A stretch of DNA of 64,000 nucleotides, from contig NC_091125.1 in the NCBI RefSeq assembly GCF_040183065.1, forward strand, positions 118,220,121-118,284,120, given 5' to 3'. Positions 1 to 12,800 of this stretch are shown in pieces. How positions within the stretch are numbered: position 1 is the stretch's first letter; each line of letters begins with the position of its first letter. Under the pieces are notes generated by a model. It worked only from the letters and a program-made list of their open reading frames with translations, did no database searches and was not told the origin of the DNA. Position numbers and translations under genes: made by a program. The stretch is from Periplaneta americana. Taxonomy: Eukaryota > Arthropoda > Insecta > Blattodea > Blattidae.

Positions 1-1168
1 ATACGTACCAGTGAGGTGAGTAAAGCAAACGTTATAATAACAGTAGGAATTGATTCCTAGATATTGTCATTATTGTATTTCTGCATTGTCACCATAACAT
101 TGGTTAAAATTAATCGTTAATAAGAATCAGTGTTACGGGAAGAATTCATTTTCACATTACATACGTTACGCATTTTAAGAACAATTCTTTTCCTTTTCCA
201 TACTGTCATTTAAAGGACATAGGTAAATAGAATAATTTACTATATCAGTGAAAGAAAATGTTACATTTTCTTTTCTTATATTGCCCACAAAAAGAATTTT
301 TTTATATACCCAAAAGTAATACATTTGATTTAATATATACATTGTGTGATTTAAATAGATACATAATTTTTTCACAAATTTTCGTGAAATAACTATTCGT
401 ATATTGTAATAATCTCTTATATTATTTTTCTATTTTATGAAAATCGGCATTTAAAAGTGATGTGGATATTAAAATTTATTAGACCTTCCTTCAGTGGACC
501 AATAACGCGTAACGAATTGGTTTATAACTGTTACAAATCTTTAATGATTACACAAGAAGACACTTTCTTCTCAAGATTTCTGCTGTATTTTTCCTCTAGC
601 TTGAGGGGCCTACACATCGATAAAACTTATAAATAAAAGTATAAATAAATGTGTGTACTGTATAAAGTGAAATACCAATCATTGGAGAGAGGTAAGAAAT
701 AATTAACTTCTTTTCCGTCAATACTAACTTCACCGTCTCTTTTGCCAGTTTATTACTCTGTTCTACGCAATACAAAAAATCACGAAGAAAATAGTCTACC
801 GATTCTTGAACTGAGTCACCATTGTGTGCTGTTCATTTCAAATAAAAATTCATTCGTTTCTTCCTAAAAAAAAATATATGTTATATTTCATGTGCGTTGT
901 TACCGATAAATTGACTCTTAGGTCCTGATTAGGAATAAAATCAACAATAGTGCAGAAGAAATTGTTGTGCATAGACAGACGGACAGGGATATAGGGTGCA
1001 GATGTAGATAACCATTTTTTTTCGGTATCAAGAATGCTGAGAACATGTAATTCCACGAAAATCGCGAAATCTTTTTTGCAGCATCGCGATATTTTGTCTT
1101 TACAACTTGTATATTGTAAAAATAATAAATGCCTGCTTGTTTTTCTGCCCTATCTACGCATTTACTTA
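1..1168. other. AT-rich, no recognised gene
   Basis: Upstream intron or 5' flank of the Sipa1l gene. Only short chance reading frames; no domain, splice-bounded exon or clear repeat boundary recognised. Confidence 0.5.
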
Positions 1169-1785
1169 AGGCTGGTCCACAATAAACAGGAAACGAGAAC
1201 CAGAATGAGAACGGAAAACGTGAAGAATTTTTTATTTACAATAAACCGAGAACTGAAACGACTATGCATATCGATATGTAAGTATGAATAACGATATGTA
1301 AAGTAGTTATTACGCATTCTGATGTTATTTGTGTATTCTTGACCAATGACATTTTCTCACGAGACCAATGGCATTCTCTCATAAATATAAGTCAGCCAAC
1401 ATAAATACAAGTTAACCAACTTCGAAATTTAAGACACGGAATATTTAATAATTTAATTCACGTGGTAGTCTGGTCACATATACACGTAGCATGTATGGAA
1501 AGTTTTTCTACTGAATTTCTGGGTTAGTTACAAGAAATTATGTTACGGCCTCTTCGCTGCAAAATATACGACGACCAAATAACTTTTTGATGACAACAGA
1601 ATAAATCTAATAGGCTGTGATCGGAAACGAGAACGGTAAAGTTAAAACTTGGCCAACTCTCACGTTGCCGTTCCCGGATTCCGGCAAGCTTCTCGTTAAT
1701 TGTAAATTCTTACATTTAAATACATCTGTTTTAACTATTTTTCCGTTCTCGTTGTTTCCGCTCCCGGTTTATTGTGGACCAGCCT
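1169..1785. mobile_element. PIF/Harbinger-like MITE with TTA target duplication
   Basis: 617-bp element. Left end AGGCTGGTCCACAATAAAC and right end GTTTATTGTGGACCAGCCT are inverse complements. The immediate flanks are TTA on both sides (1166-1168 and 1786-1788), the 3-bp target duplication typical of PIF/Harbinger elements. The interior repeats GAGAACGG-like words and has no transposase. Confidence 0.8.
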
Positions 1786-1923
1786 TTACCCGCCCACTCA
1801 CCAACCTATCGTCTACCTACATACAATATGTCTGTCCGTCTATCCATCTTCCTATCTCTGCTTGTCCGTCCGTCAGTCCACCTGTTCACCTCTTGACCTA
1901 TGTATCTACCCATCAACCCTCAC

Positions 1924-2430
1924 AACGAACCAACCCACCCACCTTTCGAAGCAACTGGCGTTTCAACCCTGGCTTTATCTTTTTACGTGATGAAAATTGT
2001 GGTCATGAGACAGACTTCCTGTACTATTCGTTTCTCCTACCATTCTCATTCCATTATTGGTCCATTATCATCTTACAAACCTACCCATCAACCCTCCCAC
2101 TGAACAACGAACCAACCTACCTTTCGAAGCAATTGGCGTTTCAACCCTGGCTTACCTTTTTATGTGATAAACATTATGGTCATGAGACAGGCTTTTTGTA
2201 CTATTGGTTTCTCCTGCCATTCTCATTCCTCTATTGGTTCATTATCATAGATCACAAACCTACCCATTAATCCTCCCACCGAACAACGAACCAACCCACC
2301 TACCCACCTTTCGAAGCAATTGGCGTTTCAACAGTGGCTCATTTTTAGAACATTGTGGCCATGAAACAGCCTTCCTGTACTATTGGTTTCTCCTACCGTT
2401 CTCATTCCACTTGCTCTTTCCGACAAATGC
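1924..2430. repeat. Three-unit tandem repeat, about 180 bp per unit
   Basis: The word AACGAACCAACC recurs at 1924, 2106 and 2285, each time followed by CTTTCGAAGCAA.TGGCGTTTCAAC, then a TGGTCATGAGACAG-like stretch and TTCTCCT.CC.TTCTCATTCC. Spacing is 182 and 179 bp. The third unit has a deletion in its middle. Open frames through it are explained by the repeat and by C-rich sequence. Confidence 0.85.
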
Positions 2431-2434
2431 CAGT

Positions 2435-3446
2435 TTGAGGCTATGCATGCAAAGATGTGTAACCCTAATGTCACTCGAGTACGTCAACCAATGCTTTCCT
2501 CTCACACACATGACGTCTCCCCCTCATTGTTTGATTGAATTAGTGCCAAATTATATCAGTGCACGTTGTTGGATTGAATTTATGCAATCAGTTTACTTTA
2601 ATATACATGTGAATGCAAAAGTGGAATGAGTGTAAGATATTCGATATTTTCGCTTTTCTTTTTTGTGCTACGAGGATGACTTAATGCTTTCTTTTGAAGG
2701 TCATCGTGGTTACCAATGTGTGACTTGTTGGGTGCCCCTTGACCTCCGCCTTCTGAAACAGCTGTCGGTGCTGTTTACAACAGTTGGGAGAGCGCGAGTT
2801 TATTTTGGCATGTCGTTTGTTCGTGCAGTAAAACAACGCAGGCAGTAATAGCTCCTCTTGTCAGGGGACCTACAGTTTCAGCAAGGAATGTTCACGTATT
2901 GCGGAGTCTGTGATTCGAATCCTGTTGTCATCCTGACAGTAGTCAGCCATGGCTTTTGTAACGAACATCTCACAAATGAATCATGATTTAGTTCTCAGTA
3001 AATTCTGTGAGATTTCTGACTGACATGCTGTCGTGAGGCAGGTTTTCTTGGAACACTACCCTTCCATACGTTTTCTTTTCACCATTAATTTGTTATCACT
3101 AAATTATCATCTCATTTAAGTAGATTAGCTGCTTAGGTGAGGAGGCGAAATACGTTTGGGGATAATGTTGGTAGATTTCACATTACTGTCGATATCCTGA
3201 CAACGTTAATATATATTTTGTTCAGACGGGTGATGGTAGCATACTCGACTACAAGTCCAATTTCTGGCATAGAACTGGAGATTTGAGTTCTTTCATAAGA
3301 ACAGGGTTCATGTCCATTGCCTTGTTTGTCCTATATCGTCTTATGCTGCAGTCTTGTACCATTCTGACCACATGACCTGGTAGTCCTACCCTGCTCTTTT
3401 CGAATGTCTTAAAGTTCATTCAAAATTTTTGAAGAACGGAATAGAC
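2435..3446. other. No recognised gene
   Basis: Non-coding sequence between the tandem repeat and the foldback element. Short frames only, e.g. 2663-2848 on +, without recognisable similarity. Confidence 0.45.
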
Positions 3447-3448
3447 TA

Positions 3449-4128
3449 CAGGGTTGTTTCCGATCTCTGATAATGAATTTGAATGACATCATGTGCATCA
3501 GGAGTCACATGACAGCTGAACTGTGGCGCGAGGTGACAGACCAGTAGTGAGTGATCTCATAGTCAGAGTGCACGGCGACTCACAGCAGAAATTCCCAAGA
3601 AAATCGAGCTTTTTTGGGAGGGGTACATAACCTTTCCGATGCCAAGTACAGTTAATTGAAAATAAAAGAAGCCTTCAATAAACGAGGTTTCGTTATTTCC
3701 AAGAAAGGCATCTTCTGTGTACTTAATAAGATTGGTAAAGCTCGAATGGAATTAATTTGTATCATCTCGTGGGGTGCGGCGACTTGTGACGGGGGTAAAT
3801 TTGCTTGCTTTTTCCACTCTGGAATTAATCTCATCCAAGCTTTGCCAGTCCTATTAGGTACACACAAGATGCCTTTCTTGGAAATAACGAAACCACCTTT
3901 TTTTGCAGGATCCTATTATTTTCACGTAACTGTACTTGGCATCGGAAAGAGTTATGTACTCCTCCCAAAAAGGCTCGATTTTCTTGGGCATTGCTACTGT
4001 GATACACCGTGCACTCTTGATTATGAAATCACTCACTACTGGTCTGTCACCTCTCGCCGCAATTCAACTGTCGGTGTGATTCCTGACGCACATGACGTCA
4101 TTCAAATTCGTTATCAGAAACAACCCTG
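3449..4128. mobile_element. Foldback (long inverted repeat) element, TA-flanked
   Basis: Starts CAGGGTTGTTTC and ends GAAACAACCCTG, with TA directly outside both ends (3447-3448, 4129-4130). The arms run nearly the whole length: 3449 to about 3760 is an imperfect inverse complement of about 3830 to 4128, including CGTTATTTCCAAGAAAGGC near the centre, leaving a loop of roughly 70 bp. The right arm read on the minus strand gives an open stretch MPKKIEPFWEEYITLSD, perhaps a transposase fragment; family uncertain. Confidence 0.75.
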
Positions 4129-4130
4129 TA

Positions 4131-4876
4131 TACCGTCCAATTGTTTAAATGAATGATTGATCCTGGTGATAAAATTTATTTCTAGTTATGTACAGCCTTA
4201 GTACAAAAAATGGCCAATCTCCCCTAGCATGAATTTATCTAAGTCCACTTTCGGGCAGTGCTTGGTTCATACGACTAGGGGAAAGGATGTTTATTTTGCA
4301 TCTAATTTAGCCTACCTCTTGAATATAACTTTGTTATAGATTATTTAAATAACACTTGATCTGAATATACCTTTGTTATAGATTATTTATAACACTCTAT
4401 CTATAAACAGACAGAAAAAAGCAACAATAAAACGAAACAAAAGAAAAACAGAGCGGAATCTTGCATAAGAAATTCGTTTAGGTGTAAACCTAAGCTTTCA
4501 CGAAATCAACAGAGGCCTTCCAAAGGGGACTTGGGGTATAGCAGCCGGTCATTTTTTTTGTCTAATATTATACATGTGAAGTATGTATATGTGTTAGAGG
4601 AGGTAATTTAGTGAATATTAGGTATAATAAATCATAGGGAAGTTATATACAAATAAGAGAAAATTAGACTTTAGTAAAATTCTGCTGGAAGCCTGAAAAT
4701 ATGCTAATTACATAAATTGCCAATCTAAAATCACTACTAATGTAAAATTAAATATTTAAATAATAGTGTAAAGACACTGTTTATTCCCGCTGACTTATTG
4801 TTTGTCTGGAAATAATAAAATTCTGGTGTGTGTACAGGAACTTGTAAGGCACTAACTATTTACTTTGTTCACCAAT
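4131..4876. other. Intronic AT-rich sequence before first visible exon
   Basis: No feature except a local direct repeat of TATACCTTTGTTATAGATTATTTA-like words near 4320-4390 and an A-rich stretch near 4415-4450. Ends at the acceptor of the first visible Sipa1l exon. Confidence 0.4.
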
Positions 4877-4878
4877 AG

Positions 4879-5003
4879 CTCTTCACACTGCGAGGGTCAG
4901 TATTGGAAGATGTCATTCCGAACCTAAAGGCCTCCAGCAGCAACAAAACTTTGAACACGAAGGAGGTTCTGGAGTACGTCGCCCCAGAAATTCAGTTATC
5001 ATG
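4879..5003 (+). CDS. Sipa1l: Sipa1l exon, start of Rap_GAP domain
   Basis: Follows an AG acceptor (4877-4878) and ends before GTGAGA. Starts in phase 0 with [15 protein letters not shown] and contains [17 protein letters not shown], both matching the beginning of the SIPA1L GAP region. It leaves two bases (TG) of a Cys codon completed by the next exon. It is the first exon visible here; no exon with the preceding family sequence was seen in 1-4878. Confidence 0.93.
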
Positions 5004-6745
5004 GTGAGAAAGTCGATGTTTTTCTGAATTATATTCATAAAACTTTGTATTGTTGCTCAGAACAGGCACAGTAACAGAACTAGAACTGGGAATTTTTGTA
5101 TTACTGGAGGTTTTAAATTCACATGATAGCTACAAAATCTGTTGAATTAGTTTTTTAAAATTTAATATGAAAACTCATATTTTTTGTAACATTTATAATA
5201 ACTGTCAATTTGTACTATCTAAATAAATGTCACTGAATTTGTCCACTTTCTCGTTTATTTCACACCTATTTTACTGTACACACGTTCATACATGCAATAT
5301 GTTCACTAAAAATTTATAAGATCTGGATGGTTCAGTATAAGTTTCAACTGCAGATGTAGAGGAATTTTTAATTACAGCTTGATTTATAATAATCACAAGA
5401 TTCCATTAGCAGATATTATAGAAATGGCGAAAACGTGAGACTGCAGAATATAATTATTTATGTTTCCAGTATCATTGAATGGAAATAATATCTTTTACTA
5501 TTAATACAATTTTCCCATAATTAGAAAATGGAATTGTACCAAATTTCAAATGTGCCAGCACAAAAAAAAAATAGTTTCATGTATTAACAGAGGTAAATGA
5601 ACAAATTAGGTGGTACTTGTCAGACTACTGTATTTATTTAAATATGACTTTTATACTGGAACTGGGAAAAAAATTATTTCAGTTTGAGGTTAGGGGTGTT
5701 GTCACAACAGACAGAGGACCAGTTACTGAAGTTGGATGAGCAGGGCCTCACGAATCACTACAAGGTGGGCATCATGTACTGCCGTGCAGGGCAGGCATCC
5801 GAGGAAGAGATGTACAACAACGAGGAGGCTGGTCCAGCATTCCACGAGTTCCTGGACACAATTGGCCAACGGGTCAGGCTCAAGGGTTTTGACAAGTACA
5901 AAGCAGGCCTGGACAACAAGAGTGAGTATTACTGATGTCAAGTTTAAATTATTTGACAGCAGTGGTGTGTTCATATCAGGCATGGGCGTTAGAAGTTTAT
6001 AACACTTCTGCTACTTTCAGTATTAATAAAACAGTGATGACATCTGCATGTGGAAAGAGTGTAGGCGTCACAAACATAGCTCAGGTGGTAGCATGTTTGC
6101 CTGTTGATCCTGTGCTCTGGCATGGGTTCGATTCCTGTTTGTCTGATTATCTGTTTTTTTTTTTCTCTGAGATTTTCCCCAGCTGTAAGACGAATGTCAG
6201 ATAATGCCTGGTGAATCATCTGCCTCATATCTGCAAATACCATCTCGTTATCATCAATTCCATTGACGTTAAATAACCTGCTAGTTCGTACAGTGTTGTT
6301 AAATAATCGACTAGAAAGAAAAATGGAATGTAGGTTTAGAAGAAAAGTTTTAGGTTTTACAACATATATTTAGATTCAATAGCTCTAGCATTTGTATCTT
6401 AAAAGTTCCATCATCAGGTTAATATAGTACTGGGCATGAAGGGTGCCCTAGTCTGTGGGCGTGTTATGCTTGGCTAATCAAACAACTGGTTTAACAGACC
6501 AAAAAGAGTACCTAGTCGATTTTCATATCTTGTTCTATTTTAATCTGATTATGGAACCTCAAGTAGGTCTGAAACGTTGGAGACATTACATCCAAATACC
6601 CGATGTAAAACCCAAAATTTTTCTTTTGAACATAGTTGGCTTATAATTTTAATGAATAATGTAGGTGTTTAGTGAGTTTGTGTATTCAGCACCAATAGGC
6701 TGATGAATTCTTATCAAAGATCCCTGCCATATTATTTAAGAATTG

Positions 6746-6836
<91 letters not shown>

Positions 6837-9800
6837 TGGTATGTGCAACGTAATTAGTCTTTATAGAACAGGAGGGGTAACATTAGTTCCTTTTCCCAAA
6901 TAGCAAGTATAAGTTTATAAATTTCGCTAGATAATGCGCTTCCACCCGGTTGTATTAATTCTGCTGGAATTTGATTGATACCTGGAGACTTGTACTTTTC
7001 AGATTTTCTATTGCAATTTCGACTTCTGAAAGTTTGGGTTCGGGTATAAATGGCTCAGCAGTTTGTATTTGAATTTCTTGCCGAACATTTCTATCTGGCC
7101 TATGTACATTTAGTAGTTGCCCAAAATAGTTTTTCCATCTGTTCAGGATTGAATGAGAGTCTGCAAAAACAAATCACCATTCTCATCCTTGATCACGTTT
7201 AGCCTTGCCTGATATCGATTCTTAAATTCCTTAAATGCATATAGAGTATTTGTTGGGAGACCAAAGGGAAAAAGACCTTTGGGGAGGCTGAGTCTAGATG
7301 GGAGGATAATATTAAAATGGATTTGAGGGGAGTAGGATATGATAGAGACTGGATTAATCTTGCACAGGATAGGGACCAATGGCGGGCTTATGTGAGGGAG
7401 GCAAGGAACTGGTCTGCACATGTACTGGGTTTTCTTTCTTTCCAGAAGAAGTTCTACATACACATTATTAAAAAGTAGAAATAAAAAATTCTTTCCTCTT
7501 GAGATTGAACCTGAGATTTTTCAGTCCAAAGTCAGTTGCTCTGTTGGATGAGATGCCTTATTGTTATAATAATATGAAAGACATTGAAAGAAGATTTTGT
7601 TTAAATACAGTATATATTTTAAAGTAACTGTAGAAAATGTTCGTTCTTTTGTGTGTTTTAGCGGACTCGACAGGTCTGTACTCAGTGTACTCACAATACC
7701 AGGACTGTGAGATTATGTTCCACGTTTCAACACTTCTTCCATTCACGCCAAACAACCGTCAGCAGCTGTTACGTAAACGTCACATAGGCAACGACATTGT
7801 GACCATAGTCTTCCAGGAGCCTGGTGCTCAGCCGTTCACACCAAAGAATATTCGTTCACAGTTCCAGCACGTGTTCATTGTGGTGCGTGCAGTCAATCCT
7901 TGCTCAGATAACACACAGTACCGGTAAGACTTCAATTATATAATAGTGGGGCAAGTAGATAGTGCATATGGTGTTGTGTTTTTTTCTTTCTGTCTTTCTT
8001 CCTTTTCCTTTTCTGAGGAGGGCCCGAAGGCTTGCACCACAGCCTGAGGACTATTGTGCCGATCTCCTTATTGTGGGATGATTGTTGAAGTCCTTAGAAC
8101 AACATCCCTGTAAGTACGTGATTCTCTGCTTGGTGCCATCTTATCAATTCAGCTATGATATCTAAGTCTGAAAGAGTCTCTCTGTTGATATTCTGCAGCC
8201 TTATTAGCTTGATAGCATCTGTTTGTAAATCACATACTGTGTCCTGCTGCATCCTATATTGACCTGAAGATCACAGCGCCCTAGATACCGTGATTCACCA
8301 TGGTGCCATCTGTCTGAGGGAGCTACACAAAGCTACCAGATACCTGGTCTGTCATAGTCTACTGTGGAAACCCCTTTTTATGCAGCTCTTCCAGATAGAT
8401 GGCTCCTATAGGCGATTCAGTGGCACCACATTCATCTGTCATATCTTCCGGTTGATCTGAAGCTATTGAAGATGATAGATGAAGTTGAAATTAATGAAGA
8501 CGAAATGAGTCCGAGGTCCAATGCCGAAAGTTGCTCAGCAATTCTGCTTCAAATGGTTTAAGAGGAAAATCTCTGTGAAAACCCTAACCAGTATTTGAAT
8601 CGGAGTCCACTCATTTCATGCTCAGATATGCTGTTACTCCACAGGAGTGGACATGATGTTGTGTTCATGGTACTGTTGAAATTGCTTTCTTCAACAGTAG
8701 TTTGAAAGTTTGATTGCAACTTCAACAATTTTTGTATAAATAATAAACTTTCATTCCAAATGCACAATCTGAAAACAACTACTGGGTGTTCATTTCAAAG
8801 TGTGTCATGACGTCACTGTTGTTGGGTCACCGATTTGAAGCGAGTTTCAGCTTATATGTTAGAGAAGTTGCCTATTATTTACGGTGTAACTTTAACGTCG
8901 TAGCAACAGATGGCGGTCTGTACGGTCTGTGTGCTACCATAATCTCTTTCAAACTGTGTTTTGCGCCGGCAAGTCGTACGCAGGGTATTTATCATCGGTT
9001 GCGTACGGTAACATTCCACAACACAAATCAAATGCTCCGTGTCCATGTTGACCGTCGAAGTTAATGTCAACAAATACGTAAGTAATTGTCTTAACCCTCT
9101 CCCCATATCCCGACAGTACGTATTTCCAAACAGTTCACATTCCTGCCACTACCGGCGTTACCGTACGTATCGGTACATACTCTTCAGAATGAACGCCGTA
9201 CTTGCTAGGCAACTTCTGTACCTCATACGTTATACACCTCTGCGGAAGTGTAGGAAGATTGAATTCTCTAGGCTCATCGGCTAGCCACATGACGGCATAC
9301 AGCGAGCCATGACACACTTTGAACTGAACACCCAGTATAGTGGTGGTGTTGAAAAGAATAACTTGATAACAACTTTTGGCCTTTTTGTTTCCTAATGGTT
9401 GAAACAAATGAAGCTTGCTTCCAATATTGTATTAGAGTTTCATCTTCTCCATTTTCGTTTGAATATATTATAGTGATATATTTGCAATAATATTTGCACA
9501 AAACAACTTTCACTACTAATCACATGCATGCATGTATAACCTTAATTGATGTCTTCATGAATTAAAATAATTATGTTACATTTTCAAAATATGAATGAAA
9601 AGAAATGAATTAACGTCTGACTATTTTATACACACAAAGTATTTTACCTGATTTTTAAAACAATTATGAAATGACTTTAAATACTATTATAGTCACAATC
9701 ATGCCATGGTATGAAAGAAAAATTTCACAACCTACCATGGCATGATTGTGACTATAATAGTATTTAAATTCATTAATATGTTACATCAACGGACGTGTAT

Positions 9801-12800
9801 ACGTCACCAAACATCGTAAGATGAAGATTACAATTATGAAATGTTTTGTATTTATACTTCTTAGATATTACAGAACTAGCCTACTTTAAATGGTATGGAA
9901 AAAGCAAACATAGAAGAGGATGTGGATGATCTTTTTCAGAAGTTTAGTACAGTTGACCAAATGGCTAATATAATGGATTGCCACGCTGGAGATTCGGGTT
10001 TAAATCCTGTTAAGTCTAAGTGAAATTTAAGTTTTGGGCAGGATTTCTCGGAATACTTCTGTTTCCCCATCTGATAGATCCATTTCTCGCGAGTAATATG
10101 TGTAATGGCAAAATGATCTACAGGCATTACTTCCAGAATTGAATTCTTTATGTTAATTGGTAAGAATTAAAGTAATTTCTGTCGAATATAAAGGAAGTTC
10201 CCAATTTTATGTGTGATTGTGTTTTGTTAAAAGTGTTGCAGTGAGCAGATCGAAAGAAGTGCCTGTTTTTGGTCCACCAATCCATGAAGGAGCGACCTTC
10301 CCGAAGTCCAAAACATTTTCAGATTTCCTCTTAGCCAAAGGTGAGATATAGCAGATACTACAAAACGATACACAGATAAAATATTTGTATGGATTAGGTT
10401 ACGCTCTGTCACAATCAGTAATCGGATCCAAACAAACTTTGCAGTGTGGTTCATTGGGACTGTGTGCCATGTGCTGATCTTCCCTGTTATGAATAGTGGA
10501 AGGACTGAGTCACAGGTGAAGTGTGAATTGAAATGTGATTCATGCAGAAAAATATGTTGGGGTGACTCACTGAGAACTATACGATACAGTGTCATGAATG
10601 ATTTTAAGTGACAGCGTTATATAACACTTTCAGTATATCGTCAGAGTATGTTTCTTTATTACTTCAGATGATTTGAAGGTTAAGTTGCTGCAAGGATGCG
10701 ATTGAATATATGAGAGAAGTTTTCGAATGTAAATTATAGTTGGAGTTGTTATGAAAATGCGGAACTGAAGTTGTTGTTGTTTTCTAATGCCAGGCGTTTG
10801 ACAATAAAGTCATTTGACCTCTTGCACTCCAATATTTTTCAAAGATTTTATCATGGTCAGCCACTGAAGCACAGATTTTGAGGTGTTCCGAATCCATTTC
10901 TTGGTTTGAGTTGCACAATGGCCAGTTAGGGGACTGATATATTCCAATTCTATGCAGGTGTTTGGCCAAACAATCATGGCCTGTTGCCAATCTAAAAACA
11001 GCTACAGACGATTTTCGTGGTAAATCGGGAATTAACTGTAGATTATGAAGCAGAGAGTTCCATTTTTTCCCTTGAGATTGTGTTATCAAATTTTGTTTGT
11101 TGAAGTCTAAGTATGTAGATTTAATAAATCTTTTCACAAAGTAATACATAGATTTAGTAACAGGTCTGTAAGTAGCAGTGCTGCCCTTCTTTGCTAGTGC
11201 ATCCGCATTCTTGTTTCCCAGGATTCCACAATGGGATGATATCCATTGGAATACAATTCTTTTATTGAGTGATATTAATTGAGAGAGCATTTTAGTTATT
11301 TCTGCTGTTTGAGATGAAGGTGTGTGTTTAGAGGCTATTGATACAATAGCTGCTTTGGAGTCTGACAATATAACTACATTCTTAAATTTATTGATGTGAA
11401 ATAGAAGATTCCTGAGACTTTCACTTATTGCAACGATTTCTCCATCAAAACTTGTTGTTCCATATCCAAGAGATCTATAAAGTGAGAAGAGACAGCACGT
11501 AACACCGGCACCTTGTTCTCTGGAGATCAAGAATCCGTCGGTGTATAAATGAAGCCAGTTTTGTGGAGGGTACCTAATATTAATTGTCTCTAAAGACAAT
11601 TGTTTCATTATGCAAATCTAATCTTTCAGGTAAAGCTTCCTGTAAAGCAGATTTTAATAATTTCAAGGGAAAAATTATTCCGTGGCCGGGTATCGATCCC
11701 AGGACCTCTGGTTGAACGTACCAGCGCTCTGCCAACTGAGGTACCCGGGAACTCTACCTGACACCGTCTCGACCTTTCCCTTTATATCCACACAACTCGC
11801 ATGGGCTGACGAAACGCCAGAGACCCACATCGAGTGCACACGAGTAATTTGCATAATATATACGTCACTGTGTACGTTAACAGAAAACCACAATTTCAAG
11901 TCACGCAGAGTTTGTGTGCACTCGATGTGGGTCTCTGGCGTTTCGTCAGCCCATGCGAGTTGTGTGAATATAAAGGGAAAGGTTGAGACGGTGTCGGGTA
12001 GAGTTCCCGGGTAGCTCAGTTGGCAGAGCGCTGGTACGTTCAACCAGAGGTCCTGGGATCGATACCCGGCCCCGGAACAATTTTTCCCTTGAAATTATTC
12101 AATTGTTTCATTATTTCAGTGCTTACTTTTGATTTCAGTATTTCTTCTGTTAAATTTAGATTATATTCTATATTTAATAGAGTTAAAGGGTTTGGTTAAA
12201 TTTGTAAGTTTTCTCTTAAATTCGGGATATTGATTTTCTGCTTTAATTCTTGAACAATGGATATAAAACTTTTTTGAGTTTTCAATCTACAGAGAGGACG
12301 GTATGAATGCCAATTGTTTCCTGATAAGTTTTTCATATTGAATCAGTGCTTTTTCTTCTATTGTCATTTTGATGCTGTTAATATTAGTGAGGAATCTCAT
12401 AGAATCTATTGGCGTTGTTTTGATTCCACCAGTAATGAGTCTGAGAGCTTGGTTTTGAACATATTCCATGTCGTTTATGAAAGGTGAAGTAATTAAAATT
12501 TCTCCGCAGTATGTCAGCACTGGCTGTATAAACATTTTGTATGTAGTGTTCAAAGTATTCCTAGAGCATCCCCATTTCTTTCCTGCTAGTCTTTTTAGAA
12601 GGGAGAATCTTTTACGAGCTTTTTCAGAAATGTATTTCAAATGGTTGCTCCATGTTAACTTACTATCGAAAATAACTCCAAGATATTTGGATTCATAAGT
12701 CCTAGGAAGGTGTTGGCCATTGTATTGGATATTGAATTCTCTTTCTTTTTTACCAAGTGAAAATATTTGGTAGTTACTTTTGCTTAAATTGAGTGTCATC

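Larger units (their letters stand above)
11612..12099. mobile_element. Palindromic element with two opposed tRNA-like ends
   Basis: Arms of about 185 bp (about 11657-11841 and 11914-12103) are near-perfect inverse complements around a ~72-bp loop. Each arm carries the tRNA-like unit listed separately. A 15-bp direct repeat CAATTGTTTCATTAT sits at 11597-11611 and 12100-12114; removing the stretch between plus one copy joins the LINE frame without a stop. It may be a target duplication. Alternatively the 45 bases at 11612-11656 are LINE coding sequence and only the palindrome was inserted. Confidence 0.8.

Noticed and set aside
1617..2629. Long overlapping frames suggesting a 200-residue protein
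   Set aside because: They run across a MITE end and a tandem repeat; codon use is pyrimidine-driven and no domain is seen.
6703..6903. Poly-leucine protein
   Set aside because: It is only the translation of a (TTA)n microsatellite.
12003..12078. Functional tRNA-Asn(GTT) gene
   Set aside because: C at position 33, acceptor mismatch, odd T-loop, and an inverted twin within the same element point to a mobile-element relic.
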